Origin: Sphingobacteriia bacterium
Lineage (GTDB): Bacteria > Bacteroidota > Bacteroidia > Bacteroidales > UBA7960
DNA length: 64,000 nucleotides
Direction: 5' to 3'
Assembly: GCA_011390575.1 (NCBI GenBank)
Contig: JAABSE010000009.1
Location: 1 to 64,000 of the forward strand
Numbering within the stretch: position 1 is the first letter of the stretch; each line of letters starts with the position of its first letter. The translations under genes and the position numbers were made by a program. This document shows positions 37,682 through 48,065 of this stretch, in pieces. The notes beneath the pieces are model-generated. The model was not told the DNA's origin. It saw only the letters and a list, made by a program, of their open reading frames with translations, and did no database searches.

Positions 37682-39481
37682 ATGCAGAATATTCGTAATA
37701 TTGCAATTATCGCTCACGTAGACCACGGCAAAACCACACTGGTAGACAGACTACTGCACCAGGGAAAACTCTTCAGAGATAACCAGGACGCCGGTGAACT
37801 TATCATGGACAGTAACGATCTGGAACGTGAAAGAGGAATTACCATTTTGTCAAAAAACTGCTCGGTACGATACAATGATATAAAAATCAACATCATCGAC
37901 ACTCCCGGTCACTCCGATTTTGGGGGAGAAGTAGAACGGGTGCTCAACATGGCTGATGGTGTACTGCTCATCGTGGATGCTTTTGAAGGCCCCATGCCCC
38001 AGACCCGTTTTGTGCTGGAAAAAGCCATTCAGCTTCACAAAAAACCCATCGTGGTTATCAACAAAGTGGACAAACCCAACTGCGACCCCGAGTTTACACA
38101 GGAGAAAGTTTTTGACCTGATGTTCTCTCTCGATGCCACTGAAGATCAATTGAACTTTCCAACAGTATATGGTTCAGCCAAAGAGGGATGGATGGGCCCT
38201 GACTGGACTACACCTACCGAAGATGTTTCTTACCTCCTGGACATGATTCTTGAACACATACCTGCAGCACCCCAGCTTGAAGGAAATACCCAGATGCAAA
38301 TCACATCACTGGACTATAGTTCCTACCTGGGAAGGATTGCTGTAGGCAGGCTTACCCGGGGTAAACTTGCTCCCAACCAGCAGGTGTCTCTGGTAAAAAG
38401 AGATGGCACTATCAAAAAGGCAAAAATCAAAGAACTTTATGTTTTTGAAGGACTGGGAAAAGAGAAGATCAAAACAGAGATTGAATCAGGAGAAATATGT
38501 GCTGTTTTGGGCATGGAAAATTTTGAAATTGGAGACACCATTGCAGATTTTGAGGCGCCTGAAGGGATGCTGCCCATTTCCATTGATGAGCCAACCATGA
38601 GCATGCTCTTCACCATCAACAACTCTCCATTCTTTGGTAAGGACGGTAAATTTGTCACTTCCCGCCATTTGCGCGACCGGTTGTTTCTGGAAACAGAAAA
38701 GAACCTGGCCATGCGCGTGGAACCGACCGATTCTGCTGATGCTTACATGGTTTACGGAAGGGGTGTATTGCACCTATCTATCCTGATCGAGACCATGCGC
38801 CGCGAAGGGTATGAATTGCAGGTAGGCCAGCCCAGGGTGATTATCAAGGAGGTAGACGGGGTTAAGCACGAACCGGTAGAATTCCTAACTGTACATGTTC
38901 CCGAACAGTTTGCGGGAAAAGTAATTGAAATGGTATCGCAGCGCAAAGGAGAATTGGCAAATATGGAAAATAAAGGTGAACGCACTCACCTGGAATTTGA
39001 AATGCCTTCCCGGGGGCTGATTGGTTTACGTTCCAATATGCTTACTGCTACCGAAGGCGAAGCTGTAATGTCGCACCGGCTAAAAGGATTTGAGCCCTAC
39101 AAAGGAGATTTTCAGCGCAAGCGAAACGGGGCCATCATTGCCATGGAAACAGGCACGGCTATAGCTTATTCCATTGATAAACTGCAGGACAGAGGCAAAT
39201 TCTTTATCGATCCGGGTGAAGATATTTATGCCGGACAGGTCATTGGCGAAAACAACAAACAGGAGGATCTCATTGTAAACCTGACCAAAACAAAAAAACT
39301 GAGCAACGTCAGGGCTTCAGGATCTGACGACAAAGCTATCATTGCTCCTGCCGTGAAATATTCGATGGAAGAAGCCCTTGAATATATTGCTGAAGATGAG
39401 TTTGTAGAATTTACTCCTGCTAAAATAAGAATGCGCAAGATCATCCTCGATGAGCACGAGAGAAAGAGAACGAAGAAATAG
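37682..39481 (+). CDS. typA: ribosome-associated GTPase TypA/BipA
   Basis: 599-residue translational GTPase related to EF-G. G1 is AHVDHGKTT, the switch region is [12 protein letters not shown]3 is [15 protein letters not shown]4 is VINKVDKP and G5 is GSAKEGWMG. The C-terminal EF-G-like domain has [20 protein letters not shown], and the typical [23 protein letters not shown] segment. It acts in ribosome assembly and stress or cold growth. The start at 37682 ([10 protein letters not shown]) fits the family and the promoter position. A terminator follows. Confidence 0.96.
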   Translation: MQNIRNIAIIAHVDHGKTTLVDRLLHQGKLFRDNQDAGELIMDSNDLERERGITILSKNCSVRYNDIKINIIDTPGHSDFGGEVERVLNMADGVLLIVDAFEGPMPQTRFVLEKAIQLHKKPIVVINKVDKPNCDPEFTQEKVFDLMFSLDATEDQLNFPTVYGSAKEGWMGPDWTTPTEDVSYLLDMILEHIPAAPQLEGNTQMQITSLDYSSYLGRIAVGRLTRGKLAPNQQVSLVKRDGTIKKAKIKELYVFEGLGKEKIKTEIESGEICAVLGMENFEIGDTIADFEAPEGMLPISIDEPTMSMLFTINNSPFFGKDGKFVTSRHLRDRLFLETEKNLAMRVEPTDSADAYMVYGRGVLHLSILIETMRREGYELQVGQPRVIIKEVDGVKHEPVEFLTVHVPEQFAGKVIEMVSQRKGELANMENKGERTHLEFEMPSRGLIGLRSNMLTATEGEAVMSHRLKGFEPYKGDFQRKRNGAIIAMETGTAIAYSIDKLQDRGKFFIDPGEDIYAGQVIGENNKQEDLIVNLTKTKKLSNVRASGSDDKAIIAPAVKYSMEEALEYIAEDEFVEFTPAKIRMRKIILDEHERKRTKK

Positions 39482-39553
39482 TTTATACATAATTCAATCT
39501 TTCAAATTTGATTATTAACTGTTAGTACAAGACAAATTCTATTGTCAAATGAT

Positions 39554-39597
39554 AAAACAGCTGTATTCATCCTATGATGCGATATTGCTGTTTTTTT
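39554..39597 (+). terminator. terminator after typA
   Basis: Stem AAAACAGC/GCTGTTTT (39554-39561, 39587-39594) with an internal CATCCTATGATG structured loop, followed by TTTTTTTA. Confidence 0.6.
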
Positions 39598-39646
39598 ATA
39601 TAAACAGAGCCTATAGGTAATGCCATTTATCCTACCTTTACAGGCT

Positions 39647-40879
39647 ATGGAACAACCTCAGCCCAAACTTCACATTGCCCTTCCTGCCATGAACGAGCGG
39701 GATTATATTGAAAGAACCCTTGAATGTATCAGCAAGCAAACCCTGAAGGACTTTCACACCTGGATCTGTGTAAATCAGCCGGAGAGCTACCGAAACAACT
39801 CCGACAAAAATCACATCTGCGAAAACAATGGTCGCACACTGGAATTGCTCAGCCAATACAAATTGCCCAACCTTCACATTCTCGATTACAGTTCTGAAGG
39901 CCGGGGGTGGCAGGAAGGAAAACTGGGTGTGGGAATGGCGCGCAAAACACTGATGGATACCATTGCAGCCTATGCCAACTCTGAAGACATCATCGTTTCC
40001 ATGGATGCCGATACGATTTTTGAGGAAGAATATCTTTCATCCGTAAAGCAACAATTTGAAGAAAACCCAAGTGCCCTGGCCCTGGCCAATCCCTATTACC
40101 ATCCCCTGGTACCCGATGAAACTACTACGAGGGCAATGCTCAGGTATGAGATTTATATGCGGTACTACTCGCTGAACCTGCGTTTTACCGGTACGCCCTA
40201 CTGCTTCAGCCCTTTAGGATCTTCTATGGCGGCGCGCGTGAGTGCCTACAGAAAAATCAACGGTCTAACCCCAAAAAAAAGTGGTGAGGACTTTTACTTC
40301 CTGCAAAAAATGGTAAAAGCAGGACGTTTGCTCATGTACAATCATCAGATTGTTTACCCGGGTACGCGCTTGTCTGATCGTGTGTTTTTCGGAACAGGGC
40401 CTGCCATGATCAAGGGTATTGCCGGGCAATGGGATGCCTATCCCCTCTTCAACCCCGAACTGTTTGATCTTGTGAAGCAAACCATAGCATTGTTTCCTCA
40501 ACTCTTTCGCAACCCATGCCCCACACCCATGGACGAATATTTCAATACCCACTTTAAAGAAACAGATATATTTGCTCCCCTGCGCATAAACAATAAAGAC
40601 CAGGCAAGATTTATCAAGGCTTGCCACGAAAAGATTGATGGTTTGCGTATTCTGCAGTTTCTGAAAGCAAACCACATCCTCAATCCGCGCAGTGATGAAG
40701 AAAACCTGTTGTTGTTTGTAGAAAGGTTTTTCCCGGATGCTGACATTCAGATAAAGATAAAAGATTTGAGTTTTTCCCATTCCGATGTGGATATCTTAAA
40801 TAAAATCCGTAATTTTCTGTTCGAAACAGAACTGAAAATACAGAAAAATGAAGCATACAAAAACAGAGCATCCTTATGA
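39647..40879 (+). CDS. glycosyltransferase family 2 protein
   Basis: About 410 residues with a GT-A fold at the N terminus: HIALPAMNERDYIERTLECISKQTLKDF is the nucleotide-sugar strand-helix, VSMDADTIF carries the DxD-like metal motif, and KKSGEDFYFLQKMVKAGRL the acceptor region. No transmembrane segments, so it is cytosolic or peripheral. Acceptor and sugar unknown. The start at 39647 (MEQPQPKLH) is favoured by homologous openings; 39620 is also in frame. Its 3' end overlaps miaA by 32 bases. Confidence 0.85.
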   Translation: MEQPQPKLHIALPAMNERDYIERTLECISKQTLKDFHTWICVNQPESYRNNSDKNHICENNGRTLELLSQYKLPNLHILDYSSEGRGWQEGKLGVGMARKTLMDTIAAYANSEDIIVSMDADTIFEEEYLSSVKQQFEENPSALALANPYYHPLVPDETTTRAMLRYEIYMRYYSLNLRFTGTPYCFSPLGSSMAARVSAYRKINGLTPKKSGEDFYFLQKMVKAGRLLMYNHQIVYPGTRLSDRVFFGTGPAMIKGIAGQWDAYPLFNPELFDLVKQTIALFPQLFRNPCPTPMDEYFNTHFKETDIFAPLRINNKDQARFIKACHEKIDGLRILQFLKANHILNPRSDEENLLLFVERFFPDADIQIKIKDLSFSHSDVDILNKIRNFLFETELKIQKNEAYKNRASL

Positions 40880-41783
40880 CCTGATTGTAATTACAGGGCC
40901 TACTGCTACCGGAAAAACCCGGCTGGCAGCTGAACTGGCTTTTGAGCTTGATGCTGAAATCATTGGTGCTGATTCAAGACAGGTTTACAGAGGTATGGAT
41001 GTAGGCACCGGAAAGGATCTTGCAGATTATATAGTCAATGGAAAAATCATTCCCGCTCATCTGGTGGATATGGTTGAACCTGGTTATGAATTCAATGTTT
41101 TTGAATTTCAGGAGGAATTTTTCAAAGCCTTCCAGCATATCCGCAAAAGGGGAAAACAGGCTATCATGTGCGGTGGCACAGGCATGTATATTGAAGCAGC
41201 ACTGGCCGGTTACAAAATGCTGAAAGTCCCTGAAAACCCTTCATTGCGAAAAAAACTTGAAACCCAAACTCACGAAGAGCTGGTAGAAAGACTGGCGGCA
41301 ATGCGTCCGCTGCACAATACTACTGATGTTACCTTGCGTGACCGACTCATCAGAGCCATTGAAATTGGAACCTATCAGCAGGCCCATTCTGACGAAAAGC
41401 AAGCCACACCTGACTTCAGCAAAATCATATTCGCACTTGACTTTCCCAGGCAGGTGGTAAGGGAGCGGATTACGCAAAGGTTGAAACTCAGACTGGAAAC
41501 CGGTATGATAGAAGAAATTCAAAAGCTACTTAAATCAGGTCTAAAGCCTGAGCAGTTAACCTTTTACGGACTGGAATACAAATATATTACGTTGTATGTT
41601 ATCGGAGAAATATCCCGTAACGAAATGTTTTCAAGACTCAACACGGCCATTCACCAGTTTGCCAAACGGCAAATGACATGGTTCAGAAGAATGGAAAAAA
41701 ACGGTTTTGAAATTCATTGGATAGATGGAATGTTGGACAATCCCCAAAAAATAAATATCATAAAAGAAAAAGTATGCAGCTAA
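40848..41783 (+). CDS. miaA: tRNA dimethylallyltransferase, divergent MiaA
   Basis: 311 residues. The P-loop GPTATGKT (17-24) and ADSRQVYRGMDVGTGKD are clear, but the usual MDIGTAKP is replaced by MDVGTGKD, as in the second MiaA type found in some Bacteroidota. The MCGGTGMYIEAAL segment and the C-terminal FAKRQMTWFRR are conserved. It adds a dimethylallyl group to adenosine 37 of tRNAs reading codons starting with U. It overlaps the glycosyltransferase gene upstream and the peptidase gene downstream. Confidence 0.88.
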   Translation: MKHTKTEHPYDLIVITGPTATGKTRLAAELAFELDAEIIGADSRQVYRGMDVGTGKDLADYIVNGKIIPAHLVDMVEPGYEFNVFEFQEEFFKAFQHIRKRGKQAIMCGGTGMYIEAALAGYKMLKVPENPSLRKKLETQTHEELVERLAAMRPLHNTTDVTLRDRLIRAIEIGTYQQAHSDEKQATPDFSKIIFALDFPRQVVRERITQRLKLRLETGMIEEIQKLLKSGLKPEQLTFYGLEYKYITLYVIGEISRNEMFSRLNTAIHQFAKRQMTWFRRMEKNGFEIHWIDGMLDNPQKINIIKEKVCS

Positions 41784-43282
41784 GTAAACGACTATTATTT
41801 CTTTTCTTTCTTACAATGGCCTCGTGCCAGCTTTCACTCGAATCACCAACCCTTTTGAGGGCTTTTAGTCAGCCAGCAACTTCAGAAGAAGTAATTACAT
41901 TCAGCCAGCGGGCTGCCTCGGAATCCGACTTGCTCTCAATTGAAACTTTGGGTCAGAGTGAAACGGGAATCCCTCTGGTAGCCATCAAAGCAGCTGCCGA
42001 TGCCCGTGAAAGTGAAACACCCCTGCGTGTTTTGATTTTTGCTCAGCAACACGGTAACGAACAGAGCGGCAAGGAAGCTGCTCTGCTGCTAATCAGTGAT
42101 CTGGCCAAAGGAAAACATGCTCACTGGTTTTCCAATATGGAACTATGGATTGTGCCACACATCAACCCTGATGGCTCCGATGAAAACCAGCGCCGCAATG
42201 CCGGAGGTATCGACCTTAACCGCGATCACATTGTGCAACTTGCTCCGGAAACAAGAGCTCTGCACGCACTCTTTCGCAGTGAAATGCCCCATGTTACCAT
42301 CGACATTCATGAGTACCAGCCTTTCAGAGAATCCTGGGAGGAGTTTGGTGCATACAAAACCTTTGATGTACAAGTAGGAGTGCCTACCAACCCCAATGTA
42401 AGCAACGAAATAAAAACCTTTGCCCTTAAAGAAGCCCTGCCTGCCATAGAAGACCACCTCAACGGTAAAGGTTTTAGTTTCCAGAACTATATTGTTGGCC
42501 CCGTGCCCACACAAGGGCGCACCCGCCACTCCACTGTTGATTTTGACGATGGCAGACAATCATTTGCCATATTGGGCTCCATCGCCTTTATTTACGAAGG
42601 AATTAACGGCCGCGACGGATTTGTTGAAAACCTGGAGCGAAGAACTTACGGGCAATACGAAGCCCTGCTGGCCATGCTTGAGTTTCTTCACAACAACAGC
42701 CAGAGGGCTACCTTGATATCTGAAAACGCACGGCAGCAATTAAAAGAAAGTACACCAGGCGAAAAAGTGGCCATTCGAATCGAGCACTTTCCTGACGGTT
42801 CTCCCCTTTTGCTGCCCCTCACCTCTTCAAAAACCGGCGCTGACACCCTGGTTGTGGTAGAAAACTACCATCCATTGGTTAAACCCACCCTGGAGGTAAC
42901 CCGTCCCAAGGCTTATCTCGTGCCACGCAATGACAGCCTGCTGGTCAGTTTTCTGCACTTGCACGACATTAAAATCCTTGAAAACGCTGAAATAAAAGGA
43001 AGTCCGGTTATTGCCTACCATATTGATAGGATAGATATGAGTGAAGATGAAGAGTTACCCAACCGTTTTCCCCGGGTAACTACCAGAGCAAAAGAAGGGC
43101 AAAACCTTTCAGAGGAGTATTTGTACATCCCGGTATCACAGCTTCACAGCAACTTTCTGGTAAGCTTGTTCGAACCACAATCGATGCTGGGGCTGGCACA
43201 AAGACCGGGATTTGAATACTTGCTGGAGGAAAGAAAGGAGTTTCCCATACTGAGGGTGGAGCCGGTAAATACTATTAAATGA
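41774..43282 (+). CDS. M14-family zinc carboxypeptidase-like lipoprotein
   Basis: 502 residues from ATG 41774, with a lipoprotein signal (LFFLTMASC, Cys at position 18), so it is likely membrane-anchored in the periplasm or on the surface. The M14 zinc site is H93 and E96 (QQHGNEQSG), NPDG, GGIDLNRDH and H179 in IDIHEY; the catalytic Glu may be in FIYEGINGRDG. It cleaves peptide or amidated substrates, specifics unknown. Its start overlaps the miaA end by 10 bases. Confidence 0.85.
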   Translation: MQLSKRLLFLFFLTMASCQLSLESPTLLRAFSQPATSEEVITFSQRAASESDLLSIETLGQSETGIPLVAIKAAADARESETPLRVLIFAQQHGNEQSGKEAALLLISDLAKGKHAHWFSNMELWIVPHINPDGSDENQRRNAGGIDLNRDHIVQLAPETRALHALFRSEMPHVTIDIHEYQPFRESWEEFGAYKTFDVQVGVPTNPNVSNEIKTFALKEALPAIEDHLNGKGFSFQNYIVGPVPTQGRTRHSTVDFDDGRQSFAILGSIAFIYEGINGRDGFVENLERRTYGQYEALLAMLEFLHNNSQRATLISENARQQLKESTPGEKVAIRIEHFPDGSPLLLPLTSSKTGADTLVVVENYHPLVKPTLEVTRPKAYLVPRNDSLLVSFLHLHDIKILENAEIKGSPVIAYHIDRIDMSEDEELPNRFPRVTTRAKEGQNLSEEYLYIPVSQLHSNFLVSLFEPQSMLGLAQRPGFEYLLEERKEFPILRVEPVNTIK

Positions 43283-43447
43283 TTTCAGCTTATGAAACAG
43301 GGAACTATTGATTACGAATCCAAAGATTAGAATGTCACAAATATAAATTTCTTAATAAACATTATATTCGACTTTGTAGTTTAACACTATTGTATCCAGA
43401 TGTGATGAAAAGGTGAAACTCATAGAACGGATTAAAACGGCAATATA

Positions 43448-44788
43448 GTGAATCGCAAATTCAAATTCATACGGTCCGGTTTTGTGCCCGGGATATTAAT
43501 CTTTTTGCTGCTGTTTGCCGCCATGGCAGGGAACTCCTTTTCTCAAAATTATGAAAACACCATTGAGTTTGAAGCCCGAAACGAGCTCCTCCGTTCTGTA
43601 CTCAACAGACTCTCCTCAGAACATGCTATCAACATCACCTACAATGCATCGGACGATGTATTTGATGTGCTGATCAATTATTCCACGAGCGGAAAAACTC
43701 CCCTGGAGATATTAAGAGAAATTCTTATTCAAAACGGACATGAATTCAGAGAGTCAGGCAACCACCTGGTAATACTGAAAGCAACGGCAAAAACCCGCCG
43801 ACCAGCTCCTCCAGCAGAAACTACCATTTCACCCCTCACCCGCGAGCCGGCAGATACCTCCCGGCAGCTGCAGTTAACAGATACTTTGTCTGAATCACTT
43901 GCCGAGACTGTAATTAAACGTGATACGATTTTTATCAGGGATACTATTTTTCATGTTGAACAGCAAATTATCAGGGACACAGTTTTTGTTGAACGCCCTC
44001 CTCAAAGAGAAGTCACCCGGCCCGAAACGCTGGTTCGCGATTTGCTGGGAGTTGAAGTCAACGGCCGTGAACGTTGGGCTGTAGGGTTATCTTTTACCCA
44101 TATGATCACCGATTACCAGTTGACAGGAAATTCAACCCTCACTCCTGAACTGGAGAAGGTAAAACAGGCAGAAGCCTTCTCCATCAGAAATTTCGGTTTA
44201 GGTGCTTCCCTGCAATACAATACGGGCAGTCTTTCTGTCATTGCAGGACTAGCTATCAACAGTTTTGCCCACAGATTCGACTACTCAGAACTTTTTTCCA
44301 GCGGGGGTTTTAACCGCATCGATACGCTCGATTCCTTCTTTGTCATTCAGCAAAATGATACCATCTGGACCCATATTACCGATACAACCTACATTCCTCT
44401 TGAAAGCCAGGAAATATTTTACGAAAGGATGAACAGGATGGGGTTTATGGAAACCAGCCTTGCTGTTTCATGGGACTTTTATGCCGGAAGAAATTTCGTT
44501 TGGTACGCCAGGGGAAATTTTCACGCCAGCACGCCCCTTTGGTTAAATGCTCAAACCATTCAAAACAGTGAAGGATTTCCTGCTGTAAATGTTAACCGCG
44601 ACAATTTCTCGCCATGGGTGCTGGCCTGGTCGGGTGGGCTGGGTGCAAAAATCAGGTTAAATCCCATCAGTGATGTATTTGCCGAAACATGGTATCGCAG
44701 GTATCTGAATACGTGGAACAAAAACCATCCTTTGGAACGCAGAATGCACGGAGGAGGTGTCAGGCTTGGAATTTTGTACTATTTCTGA
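43448..44788 (+). CDS. STN-domain outer-membrane protein without FecI/FecR partners
   Basis: 446 residues beginning with GTG (MNRKFKFIRSGF, giving a signal peptide). Residues 36-112 form an STN (secretin/TonB short N-terminal) domain (TIEFEARNELLRSVLNRLSSEH and PLEILREILIQNGHEFRESG). A linker with three RDTI/VF copies (158, 164, 176) follows, and then a barrel (about 205-446). STN domains usually signal to an anti-sigma FecR or receive TonB, yet no sigma/anti-sigma pair is nearby. It is 11 bases from the next gene, so the two are likely cotranscribed. Confidence 0.75.
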   Translation: MNRKFKFIRSGFVPGILIFLLLFAAMAGNSFSQNYENTIEFEARNELLRSVLNRLSSEHAINITYNASDDVFDVLINYSTSGKTPLEILREILIQNGHEFRESGNHLVILKATAKTRRPAPPAETTISPLTREPADTSRQLQLTDTLSESLAETVIKRDTIFIRDTIFHVEQQIIRDTVFVERPPQREVTRPETLVRDLLGVEVNGRERWAVGLSFTHMITDYQLTGNSTLTPELEKVKQAEAFSIRNFGLGASLQYNTGSLSVIAGLAINSFAHRFDYSELFSSGGFNRIDTLDSFFVIQQNDTIWTHITDTTYIPLESQEIFYERMNRMGFMETSLAVSWDFYAGRNFVWYARGNFHASTPLWLNAQTIQNSEGFPAVNVNRDNFSPWVLAWSGGLGAKIRLNPISDVFAETWYRRYLNTWNKNHPLERRMHGGGVRLGILYYF

Positions 44789-44799
44789 AAAGAATAATA

Positions 44800-47700
44800 A
44801 TGGACACAAAAACCAAAATATCTCTATTTAAAACCCCGGGTATGTATTTACTCAGGGGGATTATGGTTTTGCTGTTCCTGACTGGTCAGAAAAAAGAAAT
44901 GGCTGCCTCTGATTCGGTAAACCAACCCAAAGATTTACCGGTAATTGAGGTAGGAGGTGTGCTGAATGGTTCTGCTTTCTGGACGGCTGACAATATTTAC
45001 TGGGTGGCAAATAATCTTACCATCCCATTCGGATCTGCCCTGCAGGTGCAGGCAGGTACTACCATCGTATTTTCCCAGGGCAGGGGGATCAATGTGGAAG
45101 GAGGAAAACTTTCCATGGTGGGGAATGAAACCGACAGCATACGGCTGCTTCCCAATCATGGTGAAGGAGAAACCTGGAACTGGAACGGGATTACTTTGAG
45201 CTCCATCGACAATCCCGGCGATGTTGTGTTTGACTATGTGGTGATTAAAAACGCTGTAAAAGGAATCACAGGGCAAAATGCCCATTACGTTTCTCTTACC
45301 AACAGCTTAATCAGCGATATATTTTTTATTGGCATCAGTCTGACCAACAGCTCCTACTGGAATGTAAGCGAGAACATATTTAAAGACAATTATATCGGAA
45401 TAGAAATCTATGCAACAGGTGATGGAAATCAGGCCTCATATAATACGATTGAAAAAAACATATTCAACAACTTCATCACTAATATCAGTATTCAAAGTAA
45501 CAACCATGGCTTTTGCTATCATAATTTAGTAGAAGATAATCTGATAAAAAACGGCCAGCAGGGTATCTGGCTTTTCAGCTCAAATTTAGGCACATCCGCC
45601 CATACGCATATCAGCAGAAACATCATTATCAATAATGGGAATGACAACGATGGATTTGGAATTTACAGCTCCATGGATTCTACCTTTATCAGCAACAATA
45701 TATTCTGGCGCAATACTACTGCAGCTGCTTTTGTTTCGGCCGGCGATTCGTATTTTCACAACAACAACATCTTTGAAAACAAGATGGGCCTCATGTTCAG
45801 AAACAACTCAAGCGATATCGCTATTGGAGATAATACCTTTACCGGAAACAAAGATGATGTCATAACATTTCTGGCAGACCAGAATGTTTCGTTTTCGGGG
45901 AACAATATCTTCCGCAACCACAGAGATTCAGCCATTGTTAAAAATCTCACCCCTTTTGATATTGACATCAGTAATACTTACTGGGAAACAAATACTGACA
46001 GCATCATAGAAAAGCTTCTTTACGATTTTGACGATAACCCTGCACTGGGAGCATTGCAATATAAGCCCATATTGGAACAAGCCAACATAGAGGCTCCTGT
46101 TTCTGCTCCTTCTGGTTTTGTAAAACAGATTGTTGAAGGTAATACAAGGCTGAGCTGGAGATCAAACCCCGAATCGGACCTGCTGGGATATAAAATATTC
46201 TTCGGAGAGTTCTCCCATTACAGCTTTACAGATTCTACGGGATTGCTGACAGACACCGTGTTCTATCTTGGTGAAGAAATTACAGGACCCATTGGCATAG
46301 CAGCTTTTGACCTTAACTATAACAGCAACAAAGGCCAACTGAATGGCAACAAAAGCCCCTACGCTATTGCAACTGAAATACCCTATGCGGGCACAGATAC
46401 GACCCTGTGCATTAACGCCGTGGTATTTGATATTACTCAAAGCAATGTACCTGATACCTTTGACGAATTCTCCTGGAGCACCTCGGGTGATGGCACATTT
46501 TCCAATATGGAAGATCTTAGTCCGGCTTATTTTCCGGGGGAAGAAGACAAAGCAGCGGGACAGGTTGTTTTGCGGCTCACAGCACAAAAAGACACTACTA
46601 TGGTGGTTTACGATGAGTTTGTTTTATCCTTTGCCCCGCTTCCGGTTGCCTATGCGGGAAAAAACAGCTTCATCAGTCCTGAAGATACTTATAGTACCTT
46701 AGAGGCTTTTGCAGAGAACTATGAATCCATTCAGTGGCAAAGCTCAGGAGATGGCAATTTCAGCCATCCCAACCACATCCTCACCGATTACATTCCCGGC
46801 CCGGAGGACATTAGCCGGCAGGAAGTAACTCTGGTACTTTCAGTTCAATCGCAATGGTGTGAAACCGTAAGAGATACGGTTTTGCTTTTCATCAGACCGG
46901 CCTACTGCATAGAGGGACGGATATGGCACGACAACACCCCGGTTTCCGGGAATCCTGTCATCGCATTTCTGATGGAAGACTACCAAACGGGGCTCCCGAC
47001 CCGCTTCCTCACCTGGTCGGATGAAAACGGAGAATTCAGGTTCGACAGACTTTTCAAGGGTGATTATATTCTCTATGTTCCCGCCGATACCCTGCCCGAA
47101 AACCAACAGCTTCCCTCCTACTACGTAGAGCAAACCCGGTGGGAGAAGGCGTACAGCCATTATCTTTCGGGTAATACATTCGGAATAGATATCTATATTC
47201 CCTCACTGTCCCAGGCATTCCCCTCCGGAACCGGCACCATTCGTGGTCATTTTGCATTGCCTGACTTGCATCCTGATGATGAAAATCTGTATTGCCGTCC
47301 ATGGTTTTCAGACTCCGGGGAAGAGTTTTGTGTCGGAGGGCTATCCAACATCAGCATTCTTTTATACAGCCTGAGCGGACAAAGGGTTTATGGCCATACC
47401 CTTACCGACGTCAGTGGAGAATTTTCCTTTTCTCACCTTCCTTACGGAACCTACATTCTTGAAGTGGAGATGGCCGGATTTGAGTCGGTACCTTCCGGAC
47501 CCCTGCACATTACTCCCCAGCAGGAAGTCATTGAAAGTGTGGCTCTCACCATTAAAGAAGCCCTGAAAATCAGCATTGTCATTCCCGGGGATCATTCTAA
47601 CCCGGATGGTTGGATTTTATATCCCAATCCGGCAAGGGATGTACTCACTGTTTCTTCCGCCTCTATTTCTACAGGCGAAGAGATTGAAATTCAGATTCAC

Positions 47701-47853
47701 AACATGGCCGGCCAGCCTGTTATGAAACAAACGGCTGTTCCTGGTTCGTCGCAGACAAAAATCAATATCGGCCATCTTTTATCCGGGAACTATGTTCTTA
47801 CTTTGATTTCCAGGGACAATCAAGAAGTTTTTCTTTTTAGTGTTGCTCCTTAG
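44800..47853 (+). CDS. large T9SS-sorted protein with right-handed beta-helix
   Basis: 1017 residues from ATG 44800 (MDTKTKISLFK, signal peptide to about 38). A right-handed parallel beta-helix domain (roughly 50-420, with NNIFWRNTTAAAF and NNIFENKMGLMFRNN repeats, NosD-like) is followed by fibronectin-type and PKD-like segments (EFSWSTSGDGTFSN and IQWQSSGDGNFSHP). Two carboxypeptidase-regulatory-like domains (SFSHLPYGTYILEVEMAGF) and a type A T9SS sorting domain (LYPNPARDVLTV... SGNYVLTLISRDN) complete it. Probable surface or secreted carbohydrate-binding or structural protein. Confidence 0.88.
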   Translation: MDTKTKISLFKTPGMYLLRGIMVLLFLTGQKKEMAASDSVNQPKDLPVIEVGGVLNGSAFWTADNIYWVANNLTIPFGSALQVQAGTTIVFSQGRGINVEGGKLSMVGNETDSIRLLPNHGEGETWNWNGITLSSIDNPGDVVFDYVVIKNAVKGITGQNAHYVSLTNSLISDIFFIGISLTNSSYWNVSENIFKDNYIGIEIYATGDGNQASYNTIEKNIFNNFITNISIQSNNHGFCYHNLVEDNLIKNGQQGIWLFSSNLGTSAHTHISRNIIINNGNDNDGFGIYSSMDSTFISNNIFWRNTTAAAFVSAGDSYFHNNNIFENKMGLMFRNNSSDIAIGDNTFTGNKDDVITFLADQNVSFSGNNIFRNHRDSAIVKNLTPFDIDISNTYWETNTDSIIEKLLYDFDDNPALGALQYKPILEQANIEAPVSAPSGFVKQIVEGNTRLSWRSNPESDLLGYKIFFGEFSHYSFTDSTGLLTDTVFYLGEEITGPIGIAAFDLNYNSNKGQLNGNKSPYAIATEIPYAGTDTTLCINAVVFDITQSNVPDTFDEFSWSTSGDGTFSNMEDLSPAYFPGEEDKAAGQVVLRLTAQKDTTMVVYDEFVLSFAPLPVAYAGKNSFISPEDTYSTLEAFAENYESIQWQSSGDGNFSHPNHILTDYIPGPEDISRQEVTLVLSVQSQWCETVRDTVLLFIRPAYCIEGRIWHDNTPVSGNPVIAFLMEDYQTGLPTRFLTWSDENGEFRFDRLFKGDYILYVPADTLPENQQLPSYYVEQTRWEKAYSHYLSGNTFGIDIYIPSLSQAFPSGTGTIRGHFALPDLHPDDENLYCRPWFSDSGEEFCVGGLSNISILLYSLSGQRVYGHTLTDVSGEFSFSHLPYGTYILEVEMAGFESVPSGPLHITPQQEVIESVALTIKEALKISIVIPGDHSNPDGWILYPNPARDVLTVSSASISTGEEIEIQIHNMAGQPVMKQTAVPGSSQTKINIGHLLSGNYVLTLISRDNQEVFLFSVAP

Positions 47854-48012
47854 AGTCTTTTGCCTTCTTATTGTTATTGTTTCCTTTTTTCCTGATGCGA
47901 ACTCTTTGTGCAAATGTCTTCTCATTGCGCTGACAAGAAATGTTGCGACATTGGATTAAATCTCAAACCTGATAAGTTTCAGCAACGTATCATTTGAGGC
48001 AAAATACAACCA

Positions 48013-48046
48013 CAAAAAAAGGCTGCCTCAATGATGAAGCAGCCTT
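48013..48046 (-). terminator. intrinsic terminator of the giant T9SS gene
   Basis: On the minus strand the stem AAGGCTGC/GCAGCCTT (48039-48046 pairing with 48019-48026) is followed by seven Ts (plus-strand AAAAAAA at 48014-48020). Confidence 0.7.
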
Positions 48047-48065
48047 GGGTAAAAACAACAGATAC

